36,304 nt of DNA from Gudongella sp034006985. GTDB taxonomy: Bacteria > Bacillota > Clostridia > Tissierellales > Tissierellaceae. The notes beneath the pieces were generated by a model, which saw only the letters and a program-made list of their open reading frames with translations, did no database searches and was not told the origin of the DNA. Below, in pieces: positions 7,978 to 16,687 of this stretch. Within the stretch, counting starts at the first letter, position 1. Each line of letters begins with the position of its first letter. Both the position numbers and the translations under genes were made by a program. Location: the NCBI GenBank assembly GCA_034006985.1, contig JAVERT010000023.1, positions 1 through 36,304 of the forward strand. Reading direction: 5' to 3'.

Positions 7978-8634
7978 TTATAATTCTTTTTTAGAATCCT
8001 TTATGTAATATAAGCAATACTTATTTAAGGAGCAAATCTCACATTGTGGATTCCTTGCCTTACACATTCTCCTACCATGAAATATTAGCAGATGGTGTGT
8101 TTTGGTCCATCTTTTTTTTGGTATACTATTCATCAAATCTAATTCAGTTTTTTCAACAGTCTTAGAATCTGCAAGTCCAATTCTATTTGATACTCTAAAA
8201 ACATGAGTGTCTACTGCTATTGCTGGAACTCCAAAAGCGTTACTTAACACTACATTTGCCGTTTTTCTACCAACCCCTGGTAATTTTATTAATTCTTCCA
8301 TAGTTTCTGGAACTTTTCCTTTATATTTTTCTAATAATATTTTAGACGTTTCAACTATATTTTTACCCTTAGAATTTCCTAATCCACAAGTTTTTATTTT
8401 TTCAATCAAATCTTTCTCTCCCAATTCTATAAAATCTTGAGGTTTTTTAAATTCTTTAAATAATTCATCCGTCACTATATTTACCCTTACATCTGTACAC
8501 TGTGCTGAAAGTATAGTTGCTATAAGGAGTTCAAAGGGATTAGTGAAATTTAGTTCAGCTTTTGCATCTGGGTAAAGTTCTTCTAATAATTCTAAAACAA
8601 TATTTATTTTTTTCTTTGAAAGTATATTCTTCAT
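7978..8634 (-). CDS. nth: Endonuclease III (DNA glycosylase/AP lyase)
   Basis: This 218-residue base-excision repair enzyme removes oxidised pyrimidines and cuts at the abasic site. The helix-hairpin-helix is LPGVGRKTANVVL with catalytic Lys124; catalytic Asp142 is in AVDTHVFR. The [4Fe-4S] ligands C191, C198, C201 and C207 have the standard C-x6-C-x2-C-x5-C spacing. It starts 8 bases after the YlxP-like gene, and its ribosome site TAGGAGAG shares bases with that gene's stop codon, so translation is probably coupled. Confidence 0.97.
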   Translation of the reverse strand: MKNILSKKKINIVLELLEELYPDAKAELNFTNPFELLIATILSAQCTDVRVNIVTDELFKEFKKPQDFIELGEKDLIEKIKTCGLGNSKGKNIVETSKILLEKYKGKVPETMEELIKLPGVGRKTANVVLSNAFGVPAIAVDTHVFRVSNRIGLADSKTVEKTELDLMNSIPKKRWTKTHHLLIFHGRRMCKARNPQCEICSLNKYCLYYIKDSKKEL

Positions 8635-8642
8635 AGTCTCTC

Positions 8643-8924
8643 CTAAAGTATTTCTATATCTTGAGCTGTTATTTCAAGCCTTCCATCGCCATCAATAAAA
8701 TGAATTACATTATTTATTACACTTTGCACATGTTTTGTTTCATTAGAAACGCAAGCAAATCCAATCAAAGCTGTTTGCCAACTATCAAGGTCATCTATTT
8801 CAGCAATTGAAATATTATATCGCGTTTTTAACCTTTCTATAAGGCTTTTTATAACTTGCCGCTTATCCTTTAAAGAGTAGCTCTCAAAAATATGCACCTT
8901 TATTCTACAAGCTCCTATTATCAT
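8643..8924 (-). CDS. DUF503 family protein (YlxP-like)
   Basis: A 93-residue protein matching the DUF503/YlxP family: MIIGACRIKVHIFESYSLKD, then KRQVIKSLIERLKTRYNISI and AEIDDLDSWQTALIGFACVS. Its length fits the family. YlxP often sits beside ribosome-assembly or translation genes such as rbfA, but here it heads a pair with nth. The family's biochemical role is not established. AGGAGG lies before the ATG. A TATAAT at 8964-8959 (minus strand) may be its -10 box, without a clear -35. Confidence 0.85.
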   Translation of the reverse strand: MIIGACRIKVHIFESYSLKDKRQVIKSLIERLKTRYNISIAEIDDLDSWQTALIGFACVSNETKHVQSVINNVIHFIDGDGRLEITAQDIEIL

Positions 8925-8976
8925 AAACTTGCCTCCTCATATAAGCACTCTAGATAATATTATACTATAATTCGAT

Positions 8977-9005
8977 AAAAAAAAAGGGGGAATATATATT
9001 CCCCT
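8977..9005 (-). terminator. Terminator of queG-kbl
   Basis: The palindrome GGGGAATATATATTCCCC (8987-9004) is followed on the minus strand by nine T residues (8985-8977). It lies 7 bases past the stop of the glycine C-acetyltransferase gene and separates that operon from the YlxP-nth pair. Confidence 0.85.
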
Positions 9006-9011
9006 CTAAGT

Positions 9012-10199
9012 TTATAGTATACCCATCTCTTCGCCTGTCTTTTTAAAAGCATCACAAGCTCTGTCCAGCTGTTCTTTTGTATGTCCAGCCGTAACCATGC
9101 ATCTTAATCTACCTGTACCCATTGGAACTGTTGGGAATACAATTCCTGATACAAATACTCCTTTATCCAATAATTTTCTACTAAACTCCATTGTTTTAGC
9201 TTCATCACCAATAATTACTGGTGTTATTGGAGTCTGGCTATGACCGATATCAAATCCCAATTCTCCCATCTTTGCCTTAAAATATTTTGCATTATCCCAT
9301 AGTCTATCAGTATACTCTGTTGATTCAGAAAGCATTGTAACAGCTTCAATAATCGCACCCACTGCAGCTGGTGGAAGAGCTGTGGAAAACAGTGCTGGCC
9401 TTGCTCTATGGCTTAACCATTCATACATTGTCTCTGAACCTGCCACATAGCCACCTATTACACCGATAGCTTTAGAGAGTGTTCCAATTGAAAAATCTAC
9501 CCTCCCATGAAGTTTAAAATGATCCACTGTTCCTCTACCACTTTCACCTAAAACTCCAGAACCATGCGCATCATCTACATAAGTCATAGCTTCAAATTTT
9601 TCTGCTAAATTAACTATTTCAGGAAGCTTTGCAATATCTCCATCCATACTAAATACACCATCTGTTATAACTAGTATATTTCTATACTTATCTCTATTAT
9701 CTTTTAAAACCATCTCTAAGCTATCCATATCTGAATGTTTGTAAATTGCTTTAGATGCTCTTGATAATCTTGAACCATCTATAATAGATGCATGATTTAA
9801 TTCATCGGAAATAATTAAATCTCCTGCTTCGGTTATCGCTTGAATAGTTCCTGCATTGCAGTTAAAACCAGACTGATAAACAAAAGCTGATTCTTCTCTT
9901 TTGAATTTTGAAAGAACCCTTTCTAATTCTTCATGTATATCCATATTTCCAATTATTGTCCTTACTGCTCCCGCTCCTACACCATATTTTTCTACAGCTG
10001 CTATTGCTGCTTTTTTTAATCTAGGATGATTTGCAAATCCTAAGTAATTATTTGAAGATAAATTTATTACTTCTTTCCCATTTAATATAACTTCTGCTCC
10101 ACTTGCACTTCCCATTACAGGAAGTTTCCTATAAACCCCTTGCTTCTTAAGCTCTTCAATTTTTTCTTTTAAAAAACTTAGTTCATGTACACTCGACAC
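9012..10199 (-). CDS. kbl: Glycine C-acetyltransferase (2-amino-3-ketobutyrate CoA ligase)
   Basis: A PLP enzyme of the alpha-oxoamine synthase family, 395 residues from the GTG at 10199. It joins glycine and acetyl-CoA, or in reverse cleaves 2-amino-3-ketobutyrate from threonine. PLP contacts are NHAS (His136), VDDAHGSG (207-214) and the Schiff-base Lys243 in IGTLSKA. GTG is chosen because AAGGAGGT lies 7 bases upstream and because the longer frame (to 10256) would run into queG. The N terminus VSSVHELSFLKEKIEELKKQ fits clostridial relatives. AONS synthase (BioF) is an alternative but there are no biotin genes nearby. No threonine dehydrogenase gene is present. It follows queG by 16 bases. 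Confidence 0.85.
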   Translation of the reverse strand: MSSVHELSFLKEKIEELKKQGVYRKLPVMGSASGAEVILNGKEVINLSSNNYLGFANHPRLKKAAIAAVEKYGVGAGAVRTIIGNMDIHEELERVLSKFKREESAFVYQSGFNCNAGTIQAITEAGDLIISDELNHASIIDGSRLSRASKAIYKHSDMDSLEMVLKDNRDKYRNILVITDGVFSMDGDIAKLPEIVNLAEKFEAMTYVDDAHGSGVLGESGRGTVDHFKLHGRVDFSIGTLSKAIGVIGGYVAGSETMYEWLSHRARPALFSTALPPAAVGAIIEAVTMLSESTEYTDRLWDNAKYFKAKMGELGFDIGHSQTPITPVIIGDEAKTMEFSRKLLDKGVFVSGIVFPTVPMGTGRLRCMVTAGHTKEQLDRACDAFKKTGEEMGIL

Positions 10200-10215
10200 T
10201 GTCCCTACCTCCTTA

Positions 10216-11235
10216 TTATTGTCTCCTATCATAATTCTCCAACCACATACTTGCATAAGGCTTTAATAATTCAACTTGCTTTAGATGAACATCTTTAATT
10301 AAGTTGTAATGTTCATCTAAAGATATATTATTTAACGCAATTAGTGAATTTCTGATAAGCACATTTTTTCCTCTCCAGCTTCCTGACATATCTCCGTATT
10401 TAGAATTAAAAGCTCTCTTGGACATTTCTACAAGCTCTTCAATATCTACGAATCCTCCTGTTTTATATGGTTTGAATTCAATATGTGTAGATTTTTCTAT
10501 ACCTCTATTTTTAGGACACACTAATTGACATGTATCACACCCATATATTTTTATACCCATTTTCCGAGCTAATTCCTCTTTTATTGGTTTTTTAGTTTGT
10601 GTTAAGTAGGAAATACATCTTTTTGTATCCAATTTCCCTGAACCTAATAATGCATTTGTTGGGCACGCCTTTAAGCATAGTTCACAATCTCCACATTGAT
10701 TTTGGAGTAATATGTCATTCTCTGCTATATCTAAGTTTGTCAGTATATACCCTATAAAAAAGAAAGATCCATATTTAGGATTTATTAAACTACAATTTTT
10801 CCCATAGTATCCTATTCCTGCTCGATATGCTAATTCTCTATCTACAAGAGGACCAGTATCCGTAAAAATCATAGATTCAAATTCGATTGTTTCTTCTAGT
10901 TCATCCACTAATCTTTTCATATGTTCGGTTAAAACTCTATGATAATCTATCCCCCAAGAAGATCTGGATAAAGACCCTTTTATATTCGGAATATCCTTTC
11001 TTTCCATATCTGTATAATAGGATAATCCTATTACTATTATACTTTTACAATTTTCCATTGTTTTTTTAGGATCAAGTCTAATCTCAATGTTTTTTTCTTC
11101 AAATTCAGGACTGTTATTTTCAGCTATTCTTTCTTTCAAAATTGATTCAATTGAATAAAATGGATCAGCTCTTGTAAAGCCTATCATTTCTATGCCTATT
11201 TTTTTAGCCTTCTCTAAAATCGTTTCTCGCAACAT
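10216..11235 (-). CDS. queG: Epoxyqueuosine reductase QueG
   Basis: A 339-residue cobalamin-dependent enzyme for the last step of queuosine synthesis in tRNA. The catalytic Asp132 lies in VDRELAYRAGIGYYGKN. Two [4Fe-4S] clusters are supplied by C181-x2-C184-x2-C187-x3-C191, C207 and C233-x2-C236-x3-C240. The C-terminal part (SGSWRGKNVLIRNSLIAL) is a short helical repeat region. AGGAGGAG lies before the ATG. The stop is followed by another TAA that forms part of the kbl ribosome site, so the genes are probably co-transcribed, although their pathways are unrelated. Confidence 0.92.
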   Translation of the reverse strand: MLRETILEKAKKIGIEMIGFTRADPFYSIESILKERIAENNSPEFEEKNIEIRLDPKKTMENCKSIIVIGLSYYTDMERKDIPNIKGSLSRSSWGIDYHRVLTEHMKRLVDELEETIEFESMIFTDTGPLVDRELAYRAGIGYYGKNCSLINPKYGSFFFIGYILTNLDIAENDILLQNQCGDCELCLKACPTNALLGSGKLDTKRCISYLTQTKKPIKEELARKMGIKIYGCDTCQLVCPKNRGIEKSTHIEFKPYKTGGFVDIEELVEMSKRAFNSKYGDMSGSWRGKNVLIRNSLIALNNISLDEHYNLIKDVHLKQVELLKPYASMWLENYDRRQ

Positions 11236-11256
11236 AAATAGCTCCTCCTAAATATA

Positions 11257-11265
11257 ATTATAACA
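11257..11265 (-). promoter_or_regulatory. Likely extended -10 of the queG promoter
   Basis: TGTTATAAT on the minus strand is an extended -10 (TG-N-TATAAT). No good -35 is visible. It lies about 20 bases before the queG start, in the gap shared with divergent rodA. Confidence 0.4.
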
Positions 11266-11306
11266 GATATAACAAAAACCTACTACTTGAACCCTCTCTA
11301 TTATGG

Positions 11307-11312
11307 TATAAT
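11307..11312 (+). promoter_or_regulatory. Likely -10 box of the rodA promoter
   Basis: TATAAT on the plus strand, 28 bases before the rodA start. TTGAAC at 11287-11292 is the best -35 but gives a short 14-base spacer, so this call is tentative. Confidence 0.35.
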
Positions 11313-11340
11313 TAATTTTGATGTAAAGGAGTAGATATAT

Positions 11341-12450
11341 ATGTTTAATCTTAAAAGAAAAGCATTTAAACGATTTGATTTTATATTGCTAACTACAGTC
11401 GTTTTACTAAGTATATATGGAATTGTTGTTATATATTCAGCAACTCTTAGTATGGATAATCTTCGCTATGTACGAACGCAGTCAATTTCAACCTTAATAG
11501 GTTTAGCTGCGATATTGTTCCTAGTTTTTTTTGATTATCAATTTCTAGGAAAATTATATATACCAATATATATTATATCAATACTGCTATTAGTAGCAGT
11601 ACTAATTTTAGGTATTGGTGATTCCGATTGGGGTTCAAGATCTTGGTTATATATTGGTAATTTTGGTTTTCAACCTGCAGAGTTTGTAAAGGTTGGATTA
11701 ATTATCTCATTAGCCAAATACCTAGATATTCATAAAGACGACATTAATACTCCTTTTGTACTTTTAAAGGTTTTAGCATTTGCATTTACCCCTATAGTTC
11801 TTATTCTACTTCAACCAGATGCTGGTACTGCTATGGTATTTATTTTTATTATAGCTCTTATGATTTTTACTGCAGGGATTAAATGGAAGCTTATTGGTTT
11901 AGCTTTAGGAGCTGGACTATTGAGCCTTCCTATTCTTTGGACAAGACTCGATGACTACCAAAAGGATAGATTTTTTAACTTCATAGACCCTAGCAGAGAT
12001 ACCTCTAATACAGGCTTACAAGCTTTACAGGGAAAAATTGCTATAGGGAGTGGTAAAATCTTTGGTAGAGGACTTTTCCAAGGCACGCAAACTCAGTTTA
12101 ATTATATTCCAGAAAAGCAAACCGATTTTATTTTTCCAGTAATCGTTGAAGAGCTCGGATTTATTGGTGGAGCTGTTCTTATACTCTTATATTTTATTAT
12201 GATTCATAGAATAATAAAGATAGCTAAAAACTCACCAGATAAATTTGGTTCATTTATGTCCATAGGATTTGTAGGAATGTTCTTATTCCATATTTGGGAG
12301 AATATAGGAATGACAATGGGTCTAATGCCAATTACCGGTATCCCTCTTCCGTTTATGAGTTATGGAGGTACGTTCCAGTTGATAAACTTAATCTCAATAG
12401 GAATAGTATTAAGTGTAGCAATTCATAGAGAAGGACTTAGTTTCGAATAA
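11341..12450 (+). CDS. rodA: Rod shape-determining protein RodA (SEDS glycosyltransferase)
   Basis: A 369-residue polytopic membrane protein of the SEDS family (RodA/FtsW/SpoVE), which polymerises lipid II glycan chains with a partner class B PBP. Family marks are WLYIGNFGFQPAEFVKVGLI, LQPDAGTAMV, the catalytic Asp262 in EKQTDFIFPVIVEELG, and the C-terminal GIPLPFMSYGGT. RodA is preferred over FtsW because of its short soluble ends and the GFQPAEF-type loop, but SEDS paralogues are hard to separate without a tree. AAAGGAG lies before the ATG. It is an isolated plus-strand gene, divergent from queG and convergent with purA. No mreBCD or pbp2 gene is nearby. Confidence 0.9.
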   Translation: MFNLKRKAFKRFDFILLTTVVLLSIYGIVVIYSATLSMDNLRYVRTQSISTLIGLAAILFLVFFDYQFLGKLYIPIYIISILLLVAVLILGIGDSDWGSRSWLYIGNFGFQPAEFVKVGLIISLAKYLDIHKDDINTPFVLLKVLAFAFTPIVLILLQPDAGTAMVFIFIIALMIFTAGIKWKLIGLALGAGLLSLPILWTRLDDYQKDRFFNFIDPSRDTSNTGLQALQGKIAIGSGKIFGRGLFQGTQTQFNYIPEKQTDFIFPVIVEELGFIGGAVLILLYFIMIHRIIKIAKNSPDKFGSFMSIGFVGMFLFHIWENIGMTMGLMPITGIPLPFMSYGGTFQLINLISIGIVLSVAIHREGLSFE

Positions 12451-12455
12451 AAAGC

Positions 12456-12500
12456 AACCCAGCATATCAATATGATTGATATGCTGGGTTTATTTTTTTT
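12456..12500. terminator. Two-way terminator between rodA and purA
   Basis: A perfect 16-base-pair stem, AACCCAGCATATCAAT (12456-12471) with ATTGATATGCTGGGTT (12475-12490), and a 3-base loop. The plus side has TATTTTTTTT (12491-12500), which suits rodA. The minus side reads GC then TTTTT, which suits purA. It ends transcription from both converging genes. Confidence 0.92.
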
Positions 12501-12516
12501 GTTATTATATTATATT

Positions 12517-13791
12517 CTAGTCTCTCTTTATATATTCATCTCTTTCTGGACCTACAGAAACGTAAGTAATTTTGGTTCCGAGGACTTTTTCAATATAGGA
12601 TACATATTCTTTCGCTTCGAATGGTAGTTCCTCTAATGTTCTGCATTTTGTTATGTCTTTTTTCCAACCTGACATATACTCGATTACAGGCTTTGCTCTG
12701 ACAAGCATTGGACCGACAGGGAAATCATTTATCTTTTCTCCATCTATTTCATATGCTGTACAAACAGGAATGTTCTCCATATATGAAAGCACATCAAGCT
12801 TTGTAAGAGCTATTTCATCTGCTCCCTGTACCAAGCAACCATACCTTGTTGCAACTACATCAAATGCGCCTACTCTTCTTGGTCTTCCAGTAGCTGCTCC
12901 GTATTCAGCTCCTGCTTCCCTTAATTTATCAGCCTCTTCACCATCCATCTCGACTGTAAATGGTCCCTCACCTACGCAAGATGAGTATGCCTTTACAACG
13001 CCTACGGTCCTATCAAGCTTTTCTCCTGGTATCCCTGATCCAATTGATGCATATGCTGCCAATGTTGATGATGATGTTGTATATGGATAAATTCCATAAT
13101 CAATATCCCTGAGTGCACCAAGTTGCGCTTCAAACATGATATTCTTATTCTCCTTGATTGCTTCAGTTAAGAATACTCCAACTTCAGTTATATATGGCTT
13201 AAGTCTCTCGCCATATTTCATAAGCCAGGAATAAATTTCTTCCCACTCGATTTTTTCTTTTTCATATCCCTTTTCAATAAGTAAATTTTCATATTTCACA
13301 ACATCCTTAACTCTTGCTTTTAAGTCATCTTCAAAGAAGAGCTCTCCCATTCGAATTCCTTTTTTCCTATACTTATCTGCATATACGGGCGCTATACCTC
13401 TTTTAGTTGATCCATACTTTTTATCCTTTAATCTCTCCTCTTCATATCCATCAAGAAGTACATGGTAAGGCATACAAATAAATGCTCTCTCGCTTATTTT
13501 AAGATTCTTTTCAGTTACCACTATCCCCTTCTCCTGAAGGCTGTCCAATTCACTACAAAGGTGTTCAATATCTATAACCATACCATTTCCCATAATATTT
13601 ACTATATCATCCCTGAGGATTCCCGATGGCAAAAGGTTAAAGATAAACTTTCCCTTTTCATTTACTACAGTATGACCTGCATTGTTTCCTCCTTGATATC
13701 TTACGACGATATCTTGGTCCTGGGAAAGAAGGTCAACCATTCTTCCCTTTCCTTCATCTCCCCAGTTTATTCCTACAATTGCGGTTTTCAT
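12517..13791 (-). CDS. purA: Adenylosuccinate synthetase
   Basis: A 424-residue enzyme that condenses IMP and aspartate with GTP to form adenylosuccinate, the first step to AMP. The N terminus GINWGDEGKG holds catalytic Asp12, and His40 lies in NNAGHTVV. Further family segments are TSSSTLAAYASIGSGIP, CVGEGPF, ATGRPRRVGAFD and LTKLDVLS. Length is normal. It is the last gene of the purC-purF-purB-purA cluster, 14 bases after purB, and ends at the strong two-way terminator. G+C in sampled stretches (28 of 60 at 12841-12900) is well above the flanks. Confidence 0.97.
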   Translation of the reverse strand: MKTAIVGINWGDEGKGRMVDLLSQDQDIVVRYQGGNNAGHTVVNEKGKFIFNLLPSGILRDDIVNIMGNGMVIDIEHLCSELDSLQEKGIVVTEKNLKISERAFICMPYHVLLDGYEEERLKDKKYGSTKRGIAPVYADKYRKKGIRMGELFFEDDLKARVKDVVKYENLLIEKGYEKEKIEWEEIYSWLMKYGERLKPYITEVGVFLTEAIKENKNIMFEAQLGALRDIDYGIYPYTTSSSTLAAYASIGSGIPGEKLDRTVGVVKAYSSCVGEGPFTVEMDGEEADKLREAGAEYGAATGRPRRVGAFDVVATRYGCLVQGADEIALTKLDVLSYMENIPVCTAYEIDGEKINDFPVGPMLVRAKPVIEYMSGWKKDITKCRTLEELPFEAKEYVSYIEKVLGTKITYVSVGPERDEYIKRD

Positions 13792-13805
13792 CGTTATTCC
13801 CCCAT

Positions 13806-15236
13806 TTATACTAATATATTAACCTCTATTCCAATGTCCTCTGAATATCTTTCAAGAATATCTTTTACTTCTCCTTGAACAAATTCTTCTACCTGTTCTA
13901 TGCTTCTCCCTATAAATCTTTCAGGTTTAATCATTTCCCAGATTTCATATTCTGTCATATTAAATTCAGGATCACTACCAAGTTTTTGTACTAGGTCGTT
14001 CTTCTTTCCATCGACCTTGATACTATTAGCAGTAGCAAGAGAATGTCTTCTTATGGCCTCGTGTAGGACCTGTCTATCTCCTCCGCGCTTTACTCCCTCC
14101 ATAAGGATAGTCTCTGTTGCCATAAATGGAAGTTCTTCCTCTAAGTGTGCTTGGATAACCATAGGATAAACAACCAATCCATCTGCTACATTTATATACA
14201 ATGATAAAAGTCCGTCTGTTGCAAGGAAAGCTTCAGGAATACACAATCTCCTATTTGCTGAATCATCCAAGGTTCTTTCTAGCCACTGCCCTGTGGTATT
14301 AAGAGCTGGGTTTATGGAATCTACAATAATGAATCTTGCTATGGATGCCATCCTCTCGCTTCTCATTGGATTTCTCTTATATGCCATAGCAGATGAACCG
14401 ACCTGAGATTTCTCAAAGGGCTCTTCTATCTCCTTCATATGGGCGAGTAGTCTAATGTCATTTGAAAACTTATAGGCACTTTGAGCTATTCCTGAAAGTA
14501 CCTGTAATACTTGAAAATCAACCTTTCTAGAGTAGGTTTGCCCTGTTACAGGATATGTACCTGAGAATCCAAGCTTTTCAGCAATCTTTTTATCAAGTTC
14601 CTTCGTTTTTTCCCCGTCACCGTCAAATAGCTCAAGAAAGCTTGCCTGAGTTCCTGTAGTTCCTTTTGCTCCTCTTAATTTAAGATTTGATATTACAAAC
14701 TCCAATGCTTCCAAGTCAAGAAGAAGATCATGAATCCATAGGGTAGCTCTTTTCCCAACTGTTGTTGGCTGGGCCGGTTGAAAGTGTGTAAATCCCAAAG
14801 TTGGAAGGTCTTTATACTCCATAGCAAATTCTGAAAGTAGTTTTATTGTATTAATAAGCTTCTTTCGAATAAGCACCAAACCTTCCTTCATAACTATCAG
14901 GTCTGTATTGTCGCCAACAAAGCAAGATGTGGCTCCAAGGTGCATGATTCCCTTTGCATCCGGGCACTGCTTCCCAAAGGCATGGATATGGGACATAACG
15001 TCGTGTCGAATTTCCTTTTCCTTTGCCTCTGCCACAGAATAATTTATATTGTCCTTATTCTCCTTCATCTGTTGGATCTGTTCCTCCCGTATTGGAAGAC
15101 CAAGCTCCATCTGAGATTCTGCAAGCGCAATCCAGAGACTTCTCCATGTTCTAAACTTCTTGTCATCAGAAAAAAGTCTCTGCATATCCTCCCCTGCATA
15201 TCGTTTACTTAAGGGGCTAATGTATTTGTCATTCAT
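13806..15236 (-). CDS. purB: Adenylosuccinate lyase
   Basis: This 476-residue fumarase-superfamily lyase acts twice in purine synthesis: SAICAR to AICAR and adenylosuccinate to AMP. The signature loop is GSSAMAYKRNPMRSER, and the general acid/base region is THFQPAQPTTVGKR; HDVMSHIHAF is also typical. The start is the ATG at 15236 (MNDKYISPLSKRYAG): AGGAG lies 8 bases upstream. An ATG six bases earlier is too close to that site, and the reading frame's extension to 15272 lacks one. It follows purF by 44 bases and precedes purA by 14. Sampled G+C is raised (25 of 60 at 14701-14760). Confidence 0.96.
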   Translation of the reverse strand: MNDKYISPLSKRYAGEDMQRLFSDDKKFRTWRSLWIALAESQMELGLPIREEQIQQMKENKDNINYSVAEAKEKEIRHDVMSHIHAFGKQCPDAKGIMHLGATSCFVGDNTDLIVMKEGLVLIRKKLINTIKLLSEFAMEYKDLPTLGFTHFQPAQPTTVGKRATLWIHDLLLDLEALEFVISNLKLRGAKGTTGTQASFLELFDGDGEKTKELDKKIAEKLGFSGTYPVTGQTYSRKVDFQVLQVLSGIAQSAYKFSNDIRLLAHMKEIEEPFEKSQVGSSAMAYKRNPMRSERMASIARFIIVDSINPALNTTGQWLERTLDDSANRRLCIPEAFLATDGLLSLYINVADGLVVYPMVIQAHLEEELPFMATETILMEGVKRGGDRQVLHEAIRRHSLATANSIKVDGKKNDLVQKLGSDPEFNMTEYEIWEMIKPERFIGRSIEQVEEFVQGEVKDILERYSEDIGIEVNILV

Positions 15237-15280
15237 TTTCATAACTCCTTTCAAGTCTCCACTACGGGTCACAACAACCT

Positions 15281-16675
15281 TTATTCCTCTTCTACTGGTA
15301 CCTCCATTGGATAGTCGCCGTCAAAGCATGCTTTGCAATAAATGTCTCCTCCACCCACTGAATCAACCATTCCATCCAATGAAAGGAAACCTAAGCTATC
15401 TGCATCGATGATCTGTCGTATCTCGTCTACACTGTGTTTTGTAGCTATAAGATGCTCTCTGTATGGAGTGTCGATTCCAAAATGGCATGTGTGTTGAACT
15501 GGTGGACTGCTAACCCTAAAATGAACCTCAGTCGCTCCTGCTTCCCTAAGAATTTCCACAAGCCTTCTTGATGTTGTCCCCCTAACTATGGAGTCATCAA
15601 CTATAACAACTCTTTTCCCCGCAATGTTATCCTTTAGAACATTCAATTTTATTCTTACGCCCTGCTCCCTTTGTTTCTGATTTGGTTGGATAAATGTCCT
15701 TCCAATATATTTGTTCTTTATAAGTCCAATTTCATATGGTATCCCAGATTCCTTTGAATAGCCTATGGCTGCAGCAATCCCCGAGTCTGGAACACCAATA
15801 ACTACATCAGCTTCTACAGGATACTCTCTTGCCAGAGTTGCACCGGCGTTATGCCTAGATTGATAAACGCTAATCCCATCAATTTTCGAATCAGGCCTTG
15901 CAAAGTATATAAGTTCAAAGACACAAAGTCTTTTCTTTACCCAAGTATTCTGTCTGAAGGACTTGACACCATCTTTTCCAATTACTACAATCTCACCATT
16001 TTCAATATCTCGGACATATTTTGCTCCAATTGCATCAAGTGCACAAGTCTCCGAGGCAAGAACGTATCCGTTTTTAGTCTCACCAAGACAAAGAGGTCTT
16101 AATCCATATGGATCTCTTAGGCCAATCAGCATATCCTCTGTTGTTATTACAAGAGCATAAGCTCCTCTAATTATCTCAGCAACCCTCTTTATGGATTCAA
16201 CAATTCCATTCTTAAGACTCCTTGCTATTAAGTTTACTATAACCTCTGTATCTATACTAGTCTGGAACACAACACCCCCATCTTCAAGCATATCCCTTAA
16301 TGCTGATGCATTTACAAGATTTCCGTTGTGAGCAAGAGCTATATTTGTGTTTTTATACTTTACTATTAGCGGCTGAGCATTTATAACTCCTCCTCCTCCA
16401 GAGGTTGCATACCTTACATGACCAATGCCAATGTTTCCAACAAGCTCTCCAAAATCATCCGGATTTTTAAATACATCTGATACCAATCCCTGATTTTTGT
16501 ACGTAAAGATCTTCCCATCCAGATTTGTTGCAATTCCAGCGCTTTCCTGTCCCCTATGTTGTAATGCATAGAGCCCATAATAAATTTCCTCTGCACAGTC
16601 CATGTTCAATTCCTTGTTGTATACTCCAATTACTCCGCATTCATCCTTTAATTTATCTTTATTCATGTATGTCAA
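15281..16675 (-). CDS. purF: Amidophosphoribosyltransferase (glutamine PRPP amidotransferase)
   Basis: This enzyme (464 residues) commits PRPP to purine synthesis. It has an N-terminal Ntn glutaminase domain and a C-terminal phosphoribosyltransferase domain (VVIVDDSIVRGTTS). The nucleophile is Cys13 in DECGVIGVY, exposed after removal of a short propeptide. Cysteines in LCVFELIYFARPD, HTCHFGID and YCKACFDGDYP match the [4Fe-4S] ligands of the Bacillus-type enzyme. The start is uncertain: a TTG at 16675 lies 9 bases after AGGAG and gives a 12-residue propeptide, while an ATG at 16666 gives 9 residues but lies 18 bases away. It follows purC by 12 bases. Confidence 0.95.
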   Translation of the reverse strand: MTYMNKDKLKDECGVIGVYNKELNMDCAEEIYYGLYALQHRGQESAGIATNLDGKIFTYKNQGLVSDVFKNPDDFGELVGNIGIGHVRYATSGGGGVINAQPLIVKYKNTNIALAHNGNLVNASALRDMLEDGGVVFQTSIDTEVIVNLIARSLKNGIVESIKRVAEIIRGAYALVITTEDMLIGLRDPYGLRPLCLGETKNGYVLASETCALDAIGAKYVRDIENGEIVVIGKDGVKSFRQNTWVKKRLCVFELIYFARPDSKIDGISVYQSRHNAGATLAREYPVEADVVIGVPDSGIAAAIGYSKESGIPYEIGLIKNKYIGRTFIQPNQKQREQGVRIKLNVLKDNIAGKRVVIVDDSIVRGTTSRRLVEILREAGATEVHFRVSSPPVQHTCHFGIDTPYREHLIATKHSVDEIRQIIDADSLGFLSLDGMVDSVGGGDIYCKACFDGDYPMEVPVEEE

Positions 16676-16687
16676 AGCAACCCTCTC

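Noticed and set aside
10200..10256. Longer start for glycine C-acetyltransferase overlapping queG
   Set aside because: The extra residues do not resemble the family N terminus, and the AAGGAGGT site serves the GTG at 10199.
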